Positions 1-10,463 of a stretch of 64,000 nt of DNA are shown one piece after another. The notes under the pieces were generated by a model. That model was not told the DNA's origin, made no database searches, and worked only from the letters and a program-made list of their open reading frames with translations. The position numbers were made by a program, and so were the translations under genes. The DNA is from Haliclystus octoradiatus (Eukaryota; Cnidaria; Staurozoa; Stauromedusae; Haliclystidae), in the NCBI GenBank assembly GCA_916610825.1, contig OU744449.1:6633243-6697242 (forward strand). Reading direction: 5' to 3'. Numbering within the stretch: position 1 is the stretch's first letter; each line of letters begins with the position of its first letter.

Positions 1-517
1 CGAACTTCATGCGTTCTGTTCTTGAATCCCGATTTGTGTTTCCATATTTTTGAAAACTTATATAGTGTATACTGGAGAAATTTTAGCTTGGCAATTGAAT
101 TGTCAAATGTCGAAACGTTATTCTAATTATTAATAAAGATCACGCACTGTTGTGAATGACCTTTTTATTGAATTTTCATTGTGAATATTTAAATATTATC
201 CCCAATCGAAGCATGCATGTTTGTACTGATTTCCCTATTTTGCGAAATTCCCTTGAAATCAAAATAAGTAAATATTATATATTATAAATAAGTATAAGTA
301 TATATCATGAATAAATGCACTGCTCTCTCTACTTCGGTAGTTTGAGCACACTGGTATGACACAGATATTTTTATTTTTATGCACTGACTCATCTTGCTTG
401 TTCTATATAGCTATAACAGGCAACATCAGTCTCTTGTTTGTTGAGCAAAACTGATGACGGCTATTGATTGCTAACAAGTGCTGCTATTACAAATAAATGT
501 ATTTTTGACATTTTCAG

Positions 518-2535
518 CAATTAAAAAAATTGTCATTTTGGACTGTTGTTGATGTGAGTGATTTCTTAAGAAAAATTGGTTTAGAACAATATGTTGACAT
601 TTTTTCAAAGAATGCCATCGATGGAAAAGAACTTGCTAATTTAACTGATGTCGAATTACAAAATAATTTATGTGTTGGTAAGTTATTTATGCACTGTATG
701 TAACATTTGCTGTTTTTACGATATCATCATCATCATCGTCATCATCATTTCTTTTGTTCTATTAATAAATATCAGCGAACTCAATTTTACACCAAACTTG
801 AAACGTTGTTCCATAGTTTTATATATCGCTCATGTAGCTACGAAATTAATTGTTCTTTTCAATTATGAAATCACAAAAGTACATACTGTAGTTATATTGG
901 TTTTCTCCTTAAAAATGCTTCTCGTACGGCAATTATAAAAGAACAAAATATGATCTACGCTTGAAAAATGGTACACATAATATTTTTGCATTAACCAATT
1001 AAAACACTACATTATGCCATATTCCATGGAGTTAGGTTCTGGTAAATATTTCCAGCAAATATCAAACAATATGGTAACATCATCTGAGGCTGTACGCAAG
1101 ATGCACTATACATTCCTGCATTAGCCTGTCAATATTTCCCGATTGACTAAATAAACAACAACAACAATAACACGAGAAGACCTCATTCTCGACTGATTCC
1201 TCCTTATTTTCGATATAGACGATAATTGTTGAACTCTTTATTTTCTTGTAAACCTTAGTTAGATAAATAGAAAATTGCACTTCGCGAAATGAGATACTTG
1301 TCTAGAAATAGAATAGTTGTACTACGGGCGCCTTCGGTTGGGCGATACCATTTCAATTACGATACTACTATATGGTTCTCTTTTAGCTGCTCTTGGCCAT
1401 CGAAACAAGATTCAACGCGAAGTAAAAGGCATCAAAGCTATGGAGCTTGATACTGTTGTACCTGATGAATTTGTCTGCCCCATTTCAAGGGAGATTATGA
1501 TTGACCCCGTTTTAGCATCAGGTTTGTAGTTCACTGTCTGTTATTCCACATTCGAGCACTCGAGCGTACAAGAAACTTTTCTAGGCTTGCAAGTTGAAAA
1601 ATTTTGGACGTAATGGAAAAGAGCGTTGGCTATATAAAAACAAGTAAAACAGAATCAAAAACATTTCCCTTGCAAAGATGTATAATTTTTTGCTGTGTAA
1701 TCGGCATCATTTATCAATAACATTCAACGTAATTCTAACATCACAATTCAATTATCAAAATTTTCAATAGCTTATTCCTGGGGTTTTCTTTTTTAAATTG
1801 TCTTTTCTCATCTACCGGATGGGTGTGGCTTTCTAATGAAGCTGAAGCCTATTATATAGTTTTGTTTCGGATAAAACACTGCTTTCTAAATCTTTCATTG
1901 AACTCAGTTATTGCAAAGAAGGTAGGTAGAATTCAATTAAAGTACAAACAGCCCACATAGTATCCTAAAAACAATCCCTTTAAGGAACTCTCTGCTCATT
2001 ATTTACATGCTGCTGTGTGCTAATTAGTCAAACAATGTCTAGAATTAGTCAAGGTGCCAAGGGAATGAGAACTGAATCCTAAAATGATTGTCTCAATAGC
2101 GTATGAAACCTGGCAATCAATGCCCTTACGCTGATCCAAACTAGTTTTGAATAACTGTTAAATGGGCATTGGGCAGTATAACATTGAAATTTTGATTTTA
2201 AGCTTGCATATTATTATAACAGACTGGATTAAGTCCTAGAGGGTTACAAACTCTACTTTGCTATTACATGTGCTTAGAGTCTGAGAGTAGGCTAGTTTTC
2301 GTCCATTCTCAGTCCAATTATGTGGATTTGTTATACCATTCTTGTAATCATCAACCATTTCTCTTTAGATGGTTACTCTTACGATCGATCTTCAATCCAA
2401 TCTTGGATCGATGCTGGTAGAAAAACAAGTCCAATGACAAATTCACCTCTTGTTACATCAGTTATCACGCCTAATCGATCGTTGAGAATGGCAATATCAC
2501 GATTCTTTGGTGAGAATGGAATGAGTTTTGCGTAG
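518..2535 (+). CDS. WDSUB1: WDSUB1-like SAM and U-box protein, 3' part (three exons)
   Basis: Three joined exons: 518-677, 1387-1521 and 2369-2535 (stop TAG). Each has AG before and GT after, and phases close (G|CT, G|AT), giving about 153 residues. Exon 1 encodes a SAM domain beginning SFWTVVDVSDFLRKIGLEQY. Exons 2-3 encode a U-box: DEFVCPISREIMIDPV, then DGYSYDRSSIQSWID and a conserved end near ITPNRSLRMAI. SAM followed directly by a C-terminal U-box is the layout of WDSUB1, a WD40-SAM-U-box protein of roughly 476 residues in vertebrates; the U-box is the E2-binding module of U-box E3 ubiquitin ligases. The WD40 repeats should lie left of the window, so this copy is partial because of the window edge. 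The symbol rests on domain order, since no WD40 repeat is visible. Substrates are unknown. Introns 678-1386 and 1522-2368 hold nothing else I can support. Confidence 0.85.
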
Positions 2536-4778
2536 AAATATGCGTCTACATTGATTTCTTCTAGAAATCCCGTAATTCTCATTGGCAAATGGAGAAACGA
2601 TAATATGATTAATGATCAAAATGGTGTATCATCGTAGTATCTCTTTAGAGCTTGCAAGGGAACATCGTTTTCAAGAATCATCCCTTCCATGATCAAAAAA
2701 CACAAATGATGAACATTTTTGATTATCTCTGAGGAATTGTTGACTGTGTAACCCTATAATTACAATAACCAGTTGCTACCACATATAATCAAGAATTCAT
2801 GTTAGAAATCATACTTGTACTACATGCTGAGTCTTAATCAAATTGTAATAATTATCATTTAACGACAGATTATGTCACCATAGTCAATAGAAAAGGACTA
2901 TATGATGTCACCAATCTATATTAAGATTGCTTCCTGCGCGAAGCTCTGAATGTTAAGATCTTTTATACGATACAGCTATTTTTTAATGATTGAAATTACT
3001 CGATTTAGTTGTATAATTCATAATTGTATATATATATAGTTAGTTAGCTATGTCTTGAATGATATTATATAACAGTTAATAAATATACGATGAAGGAGAC
3101 ACAATAGCATTCTTTGTTATTATTCTCACTTATTGTAATTATGTTGTAGATAATGTTATATAGAAACAATACCAATATTACTCAGCTATATGCAATTTTT
3201 ACTATTGCTTATTCCAAAATTCTTGATTCAAGAATATTTTATTGAAATTTTAGTATTGTGTCTTTACTTTGAGCTACTGTTTCTTGTTTGTACCCTAAAT
3301 CTTCAAGCGTTCAACTTTATTCAACAATGCCTAATTGATCAGTACCAGAAACTAAAAGTCTGTAGGATTTGTACAAATAATAATGAGGATCGCGATCTTA
3401 TATAAATTAATCCGAGATTACTCTGCAAAATGTATATATTTTGGGTTGTTAATAGTATTGGTACAAATATGCAGTTATTATTCCTTGTATACTTTGGGTT
3501 TACTGGTTTATTATGTGTATAAGGTATTGAGCCATACGCAATATTCAGATTATGGTACTGTAAATAATGTATAATAATAGCTCTATAACCGTCAAAAACA
3601 TTATAATTATAGATATACACAAAGGATATACAGCATAAAGGGATGGATGAATATAGCATCAATTGTTCTATTTATAGAAATTAATAAATCTAAATTCAAA
3701 CATCAAAAGATAAAATAACAAGAGAGTTTTGTTATATGCATAAATGTGCCGTGCGAAACCAAATATTTCGTTCTTGTAAATATTTTGACTGGCAGGAAAA
3801 TGTCATTAAAAATTCAAACATAATTCTATTTATTTTATCTTATTAATCAACCTTTCAAACCACAATTTCAATTAAATATTAAATATGAAATTACCTTTTG
3901 TTTTGCTAAATAGATATAACAATTATATGACGTCAAAGCATGTGTTATATACTGGTTAATCATAATCCACCAAAACATAATTTACGTGTTATTTTATATT
4001 AATAAGAATAAAAACCTATTAAAATTTGGATACTTTTCCTTGAGATTTATTTTCAATAAAGAATAAAATAATCGACATTGTAGAAATTTAACGTCTTTAA
4101 GTTCTTTCCGATACGGATTAAATAATGATAGAATCATTATAAACATCCATATTATAATAGTAGCTAGTATAGGCAGTACCTAGAGTTGAGATTATCCCTG
4201 CAGTAGTACACAATAAGGTGCCACCGAGGCGTTATATTTCGAATGAACTAAAGTTTATAGTATCCGTCTGAATAAACCATTCGATGTTCAATTCCACTCC
4301 AACGAGTATATGATTCATTTTTGACCCTAACGACTGTACTGTATGTATGTAATTCAATGTGTAATTGACTAAAAAATGTAAATTCAATCACAAAATATAC
4401 CAATAGTAGTCTCTTATAGGGGCAGTTGGTTAGTTGGCTAGTCGGAGTTAAATAGGGGATGGTTCTTATTAGCATAAGAGAGATAGTGATGTGCTAGTGA
4501 TGATTTCAACTGGATTCTTGTTCAAAAGCTCAACTATAGTTCAACTCATACTTCTCTGGCTTCTCTAGCCTGCCTTGTTCTTAAGGCTACCAGAAGACGA
4601 CCTAAATACGACAACTCGATCTTCGACGTCGTTGCGACGTCGTGAGGACATCGTTTCTGCTGACAGAACACATCATTACCAAAAAAATGTCAGATCAACA
4701 AACATATCAGATCATTCAAAAAATCAATCCATTTTATAATACATTATCTTACGATTTATTTTACTAATTTCCAATTAC
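2536..4778. other. 3' UTR and intergenic region
   Basis: This stretch contains the 3' UTR of the WDSUB1-like gene and AT-rich spacer up to the stop of the first GPCR gene. Several AATAAA-like hexamers occur, for example near 3080. Short open frames around 3190-3660 lie on both strands in low-complexity AT-rich sequence, without recognisable domains or splice partners, and I do not call them genes. Confidence 0.5.
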
Positions 4779-5852
4779 TCAATGAGTTATTTTATTATTA
4801 TTAGATATTATGTGAAAGGTATTAATAACAGGAATTGTGGCTGATTTTTCACTACTAATTCGTGCAGTAGGATGGATTTGATTAGTTGATTTTAAGCAAC
4901 GTAAACAACATAATGTTCTTAATGTTTTCTTTAAATAATTTTTCAAAAGTGAACTTGAATATGAAAATACAAACGGATCAGCAGTAGCATTAATTGTGCA
5001 AAAAAGTACTGTAAATCTGTACCACCTTAATGACGAAAATGCTCCATCGTGTGTATCTGAAAAATATGTTGTAAATGTGACAAGTGACCAATAAAAACAA
5101 AATGGTACCCAACAAAACAAATTAATAGCAATTAATACACCAAGTGTTTTTTCAGCTTTACGAAGACGAATTGTTCTCCACTGATTATTTTGATTTAATG
5201 GCGTTTGTTTATGAGCTTGTTTTAATATACCACAAAAACTCAGGATAAGAAATCCAGTTGGAATAAATAAACCAATTAATAACATAAATGTACGATAAAT
5301 TGTTCCATTGAATTTAAATTGTCTCAAACATAAACCCCATGGTTCATAATAAATATATGATATCAATCCAGGTGTCATACAACAAATAGAAAATATCCAT
5401 GAACCAATTGAAAATATAATAACATGATAACGTTGCATTAATAAATTCCTGCGCGTAGGAAATTGTAATGCTACAAACCTATTATATGATATTGCACATA
5501 ATGCCAATAAAGAAGTTCCTGCTGCAATAAAAAATAAGCCCAAACCTTCCGTCATACTACACCAAGCATCTCTTGATGATTTTGATCTTGATAAATTCCC
5601 AGTATCCAAAATAAATAAATAAGGATATACCGATATTGATAATATTAAATCACTCAGACTCAAATGAGCTAATAATAAGTTCATTGCTGACCACAATTTT
5701 CGATTATAAATAATAACAAATAATACAACAGAATTAGCAAAGAAGTTCAGTAATGATAAAGAAAGGTAAACGAATAAAATTACAATATGCGTTCCTTTAT
5801 TAAAATATGAATTATTCCAATCGTGATATTCATGAATTGTTGAATTAATCAT
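4779..5852 (-). CDS. Class A (rhodopsin-like) G protein-coupled receptor, intronless, copy 1
   Basis: Single-exon frame of 357 residues starting at ATG 5850-5852. It is a seven-helix plasma membrane receptor of unknown ligand. Visible family marks: N-glycosylation sequons near residues 3 and 13; TM1 with N40; TM2 with LSLSD (D68); C98 before TM3 and a Cys in the second extracellular loop (WGLCLRQF) for the usual disulfide; Trp in TM4 (GSWIFS); Pro in TM5 (FIPTGF); FCWVPF in TM6 (CWxP motif). At the end of TM3 the D/E-R-Y triplet is N-R-F (residues 124-126), and the TM7 motif is DPFVF in place of NPxxY. A Cys-rich helix-8 region (TLCCLRC) could be palmitoylated. The gene next to it at 9131-10168 is a close paralogue on the same strand, so the pair looks like a tandem duplication. 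I cannot assign a ligand family. Confidence 0.93.
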   Translation of the reverse strand: MINSTIHEYHDWNNSYFNKGTHIVILFVYLSLSLLNFFANSVVLFVIIYNRKLWSAMNLLLAHLSLSDLILSISVYPYLFILDTGNLSRSKSSRDAWCSMTEGLGLFFIAAGTSLLALCAISYNRFVALQFPTRRNLLMQRYHVIIFSIGSWIFSICCMTPGLISYIYYEPWGLCLRQFKFNGTIYRTFMLLIGLFIPTGFLILSFCGILKQAHKQTPLNQNNQWRTIRLRKAEKTLGVLIAINLFCWVPFCFYWSLVTFTTYFSDTHDGAFSSLRWYRFTVLFCTINATADPFVFSYSSSLLKNYLKKTLRTLCCLRCLKSTNQIHPTARISSEKSATIPVINTFHIISNNNKITH

Positions 5853-6549
5853 TTTCTTTTAATGGTTGGTTGATCACTATAATAAAGATTTACTAATAAC
5901 AGCAGACTGTATCATTCGTTGAATATCATTCGTTGAGTTGGACAGAATGGCTCACATCATCATCGCATATAGCAACCCATTGTTGGTTTATTGACGGAAA
6001 GATTAATGACAATAACTGTTGTTTCAATGTTTATGTCGCATGAAATCTAAAGGCATTCCATTTGAATAGGTCCACGGTTAAAATGAATTTGTTATCGAGA
6101 CACAAGTGATTGTTCATGCAAATGAAATGACCCTTGTCGTAGTAAAGAAGCGTATCAAACTTAACTATGCGAAAAGGTTTCGCGTGATTAAGATGAATTA
6201 TAGTGACCAAAACGTCACTTCTCAATTGTGTTTTTGACCACACCTAACTAAATTCGTTAGCATGTATATCATTAGCATAAATTAGAAATAAAAAGGGACA
6301 ATTACTCGGAACCTTGTGGTAATCTTCTAATGGCAAGATACAGAAAAATGTTATTTCCAGCTCGAACACGCATATTAAGAGAGATCGGATAATTATTCTT
6401 TGATATACAGTATATATATGTATGTAGGAGGAACAGAGATCTCATCAAGGAAATAATTTGATTTCATCATTCGAGCGATTAGCTTATATAGGATATGGAT
6501 AAATCAAGAGTATCTTTACCGTCCCATGGGATGTAGTGATGATAACATG

Positions 6550-6690
6550 AAAATGACTATTTAACAACTAGACAACGAGCGCGAGTTGGCCACCGTCGAA
6601 TAGTCACCGCGCGAGGTCCTCCGAGGTGACTATTCAAGACGGTAGACAACAAGAGCGAGTTGTCTAATTGTTTTAGTAGAAATCAACTAG
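6550..6690. repeat. Imperfect inverted repeat (hairpin, MITE-like)
   Basis: The left half has ACAACGAGCGCGAGTTG and GAATAGTCACC; the right half has GGTGACTATTC and ACAACAAGAGCGAGTTGTC, so the core GAATAGTCACC...GGTGACTATTC forms a perfect 11-bp stem around a GC-rich loop. It is probably a small foldback transposon remnant. No target duplication was identified. Confidence 0.5.
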
Positions 6691-7149
6691 TGGTACAAGC
6701 AAAAACATATAAAAAGAAATAAATTCAATTATTTATTCTCTTCTTGCATAATTAATTTGAAATAAAACCGTCAATCAAAGGCATCCATGTCGACTGCAGC
6801 GTCGTGATTTGGAGAATGAATTTTAATTCTACCTGTTTGTTTTAGATTTAATTTTTAAATCAAAACAGCTGGATATAAATACTGATACTGGCTACAAAAA
6901 TACTACCCAACTTAAGCAAGGTAACTATTGAGTATCTAAAAATATGTAAATGTTTGCAGTTAGTAATATAAAAGTTTGTTGCTTATGAGCTTTAGCTGAC
7001 TAGCAATTAGCAAACTAATCTGCAATAATGTATCGACAAAAGAATTGCGTGAAGATTGTTAAATAAATTTAAAATTGTGGATGCATAGCCTATACTATTA
7101 TACAAATTCATCTCATATTTTTGTTGCTTGTTTTGTGATCTCGTAAATT

Positions 7150-8177
7150 GATTCATAAACATTTGCGAATCGCTTGTTAATTACTTTTTGAAATTTGCGA
7201 GGGAACTTTGCCAGCGTTCACTATGAGAAAATAGTGAACGATTGAGCAGCCAATCAGATTGCAGATCATCGAATAGTACCCTAGTTGGTTTCGACTAAAT
7301 ACTATTATGACGACACTACCATTCGGTTCATCAACATTCCTCAAAAAACATTAAGTGCGTCAAGCTAGCTCCGCACGTCAAGCCTTGACGTGCGGAGCTC
7401 TTCTCCATGAATTAAATTCATCGCCGCGTTATACGAGCGAGCTATCATCGCACCGAACTAAATACATTTCACTCACGGTGCCGTGACTGAGCTCCTATAT
7501 TTACCTTATATGGCAATAAACCGGGGGATGTACAAATCATAAATCATTTTAAAGAATGTTTCCACGGCAATGCGATGGAAAGAACATCGCTTTTGGGAAG
7601 TTGTTATGGTGACTTGTTTATATGATTGAAAGATGGCTGACAGGGAAGCTGATGTTTTCCAAAATCATGATTTAAACATTTAAAAACGCTTTCTTCTAGT
7701 CAATCACAATGCATCAGCACTAGAATTGGGGTCGCTTATCATAATACGTTATCTAAATGGAAATTCGCATTCAATTTGCTCTGAGTACTATGCCTTGCTA
7801 GAACAAAAACTGTCTCCCGTAAAAATGCTTGCAAACCTTCGAGATTACTGCTTCATACAAGTTTCAAATTATAGATAGGCAAAATAGAACGGAAAAATCG
7901 CTGAAAATGAAAAATAATGCAAACAAAACACTCTGGTTTCAAACCATGCGGCATAATTCCAAGAAAACTACTTCCTATCACGTGACATTTTGGCCAGTTT
8001 TTAAAGATCGTCGACATTTGGTTCGTCTGTATAACCCCAAATGCGAATTTAATGCTATTCGGTGTCGCACCTAATTCGAATTGAGTTCGGTGCGTCCATA
8101 TAACCCTTGATTCATAAACATTCGCGAATTGCTTGTTTACTTTTGAAATTTGCGAGGGAGACTTGCCAGCGTGCATG
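7150..8177. repeat. Pair of ~70-bp direct repeats flanking ~0.9 kb
   Basis: About 7150-7225 and 8108-8177 share a diverged segment (ATTCATAAACATT, GCGAAT, GCTTGTT, GAAATTTGCGAGGGA, TTGCCAGCGT) in the same orientation. The roughly 0.9 kb between has no supported gene. It could be an old duplication or two copies of one dispersed repeat; LTR origin is not supported. Confidence 0.5.
7367..7399. repeat. Perfect palindrome, 15-bp arms, 3-bp loop
   Basis: AGCTCCGCACGTCAA, spacer GCC, then its exact reverse complement. It is GC-rich in AT-rich surroundings. It may be the core of a decayed foldback element; function unknown. Confidence 0.8.
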
Positions 8178-9014
8178 GACGGGGTGGAAGGATTTGTTGA
8201 AAATGTATAAGAAATTTGCGTACATAACCCATTTTGCCCAAGCGGTCAGTCAAAACGTTCAACGCTAATAAAGTGGAGCAAAATAATTAAAAGAGAAATT
8301 TATGCACTTCTTCCAGAAACAATAAGAAAAAATTCCTTCAGATTTGAGTACAATTATTATCGATAATCCCACGACAACATTGATACCACCCACAGACGGA
8401 TTTCATTCATGCCGACATGTACAAAAATGTCCCTCGCACTTGGCGCACTTGGCTAATAGTAGTATATATTCTCATAGAAATAACTTTTTCAATATGCGAT
8501 AATTATAGTAATTGTGATAATTATAGTAATTGTGTCTCTGCGATTGGTTGCTTTTTCTACGGCACTAAAATGTGATTGCACTACTTTGTACGGATTGGTA
8601 ACCTCTACAAATAAAGTGTTTATAACGGATTATTGTCGATTATTGTTGATAGCGTACAAATTTATTGTTCCCGGCATATTGTACATAATGTGTATGCATT
8701 AAGAAAATAATTATTGATGTAATTATCGATGTATATATATTTAATGTAAAATAAATAATTGATGTGTGTTCGTATATCACTGTATACTGTGTATGATTAT
8801 CATGTATATGATGTAATTATATACTTATATACCTTATAATAATAAATGTGACAGTTAAACGAAGTTGCAGCACATGTGAATGTATACAATATATCTATAT
8901 TATGTGTTCAATACGAATTGAAAGAAAATCACACATACACTCTACGTCAACTCTACCCTATATACTTTATGATGTGTTTAATATCAAAAGTGAAGCTATA
9001 CAATTATTATATTT

Positions 9015-9150
9015 ACAAAAACGTGCATTCTTAATTAATTACAATGTTATAAATACCAGGGTAAACTATGATTGGTTGGATTTACAACCACGTGCATTCT
9101 TAATTACGGTGTTATAAGTACCAGGGTAAATTATGATTGGTGGGTAAATT
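9015..9150. repeat. Tandem duplication of ~67 bp overlapping the 3' end of GPCR copy 2
   Basis: Two adjacent diverged copies, about 9015-9081 and 9083-9148, share CGTGCATTCTTAATTA, ACCAGGGTAAA and TATGATTGGT. The second copy runs into the stop codon (9131-9133) and the last codons of the GPCR gene at 9131-10168. Confidence 0.7.
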
Positions 9151-10168
9151 GACTGATTCGTTGTGTTGGAGGTGTTGTCGGATGAATTTGATTTTGAGAA
9201 TTAACAATACAACGAAAACAAAATAATGATCTGAGAGTTTGTTTCAGATGCCTTGTAAATATAGAACTTGAATAAGAAAATAAAAATGGATCGACAGTAG
9301 CATTGAGTGTTAGAAATAAAACAGTAACACGAAGCCAACGATTTTGTCTGTTATAACCATTGCGATCTTCTGGAAAGTAATCTGTTACAGTTGCAATTGA
9401 CCAGTATATCATAAAAGGCATCCAGCATATAAAATTCACAGCAATTAATAAAGCCAACATTTTTTCTGCACGTCGTAAACGTAAGCGACGTCTATCATTA
9501 AATTGAATATTATCAAATGGACTTCTTTTTCTAACTTGATGTAATACACCACAGAAACTTAACATTAAAAATAAACTTGGTAAAGCCAAGCCAAGTAATA
9601 ATAATACAATCCTGTATATCATACCGTTAAATTGAAAGTTTCGTAAACAAGTATGAAAATCTTTGGAATATTCAAATGATAACATTCCTGGTATCATAGA
9701 TGATATTGAAAATATCCATGATGTTATACCATATATTATCACATGTCGTTTACGCATTAATAAATTTCTTTTCGTAGGATATCGTAATGCTACATAACGG
9801 TTATATGATATAGCACATAGTGTTAATAATGATACACCACCTGATATAAATACTATACCAAGACCTTCTGTTATACTACATAATGCATTTCTTGCTAATC
9901 GTGATCTTGTTAATGTACCAGTATCCAATATAAACAAATAAGGATAAATTGATAACGCTGTTATTAAGTCATTAAAACTTAGAAGTAGTAATAGTAAATT
10001 CATTGATGTCCATAAACGTCGAGTACCTAAGATAACGATCAAGACAATCCCATTACTTGTAAAATTGATAAATGTAATGAGAATATAAACTGCTAATATT
10101 ATAAAATGTTCATTTGGTCCAAAATAAGATGTATGCCAATTGGAATACTTGAACTCTCTATTGTGCAT
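9131..10168 (-). CDS. Class A (rhodopsin-like) G protein-coupled receptor, intronless, copy 2
   Basis: Single-exon frame of 345 residues from ATG 10166-10168 to TAA 9131-9133. It is a close paralogue of the GPCR at 4779-5852, aligned throughout: CSITEGLG before TM3, LLTLCAISYNRYVAL in TM3, SWIFS in TM4, a loop Cys (HTCLRNF), ICWMPF in TM6 and VDPFLFSYSS in TM7. The TM2 Asp is present (SFNDLI). The D/E-R-Y triplet is N-R-Y and the TM7 motif is DPFLF, as in copy 1, so both substitutions predate the duplication. The Cys-rich segment after TM7 (FCFRC) suggests palmitoylation. The last few residues lie inside a tandem duplication. Ligand unknown; the N-R-Y and D-P features occur in several class A families and do not identify one. 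Confidence 0.93.
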   Translation of the reverse strand: MHNREFKYSNWHTSYFGPNEHFIILAVYILITFINFTSNGIVLIVILGTRRLWTSMNLLLLLLSFNDLITALSIYPYLFILDTGTLTRSRLARNALCSITEGLGIVFISGGVSLLTLCAISYNRYVALRYPTKRNLLMRKRHVIIYGITSWIFSISSMIPGMLSFEYSKDFHTCLRNFQFNGMIYRIVLLLLGLALPSLFLMLSFCGVLHQVRKRSPFDNIQFNDRRRLRLRRAEKMLALLIAVNFICWMPFMIYWSIATVTDYFPEDRNGYNRQNRWLRVTVLFLTLNATVDPFLFSYSSSIFTRHLKQTLRSLFCFRCIVNSQNQIHPTTPPTQRISQFTHQS

Positions 10169-10463
10169 TTTATGCTGTTAATCCAATAAGTTGACAAGGA
10201 GTTAACCTTCTTCGATATAACTTTGAAAATCGCCGGGTTTCAACTTTGTAAACAAAACAAGCTTAAATAAAACACATTTTCACAACCCATGCAGCTTTAA
10301 ACTGATTCGCTATCATCAGTTCTATATTTCTATAGTTCTATATAATTTATTGTCTTTATCAAACAATACTCAGAAAATATATTCAAGTATATATCGAAAC
10401 AAAACATTCTATACAGACAATAAACATGACATACTAGTTCTTCTGTCTTGAAGATAATAAATT

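Larger units (their letters stand above)
5853..9014. other. Intergenic region between the two GPCR genes
   Basis: No gene supported. It should hold the upstream region of the first GPCR gene (right after 5852) and sequence downstream of the second. It contains an imperfect hairpin (6550-6690), a perfect 15-bp-arm palindrome (7367-7399) and a direct repeat of about 70 bp at roughly 7150-7225 and 8108-8177. Overlapping frames at 7829-8176 on both strands sit between the direct repeats and show no domain. Confidence 0.5.

Noticed and set aside
648..938. 96-codon plus-strand frame next to the SAM exon
   Set aside because: It begins inside the SAM exon in a different frame and continues into the intron.
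3190..3662. Overlapping frames on both strands with hydrophobic stretches
   Set aside because: AT-rich low complexity gives Ile/Leu/Tyr-rich translations; no homology and no intron signals.
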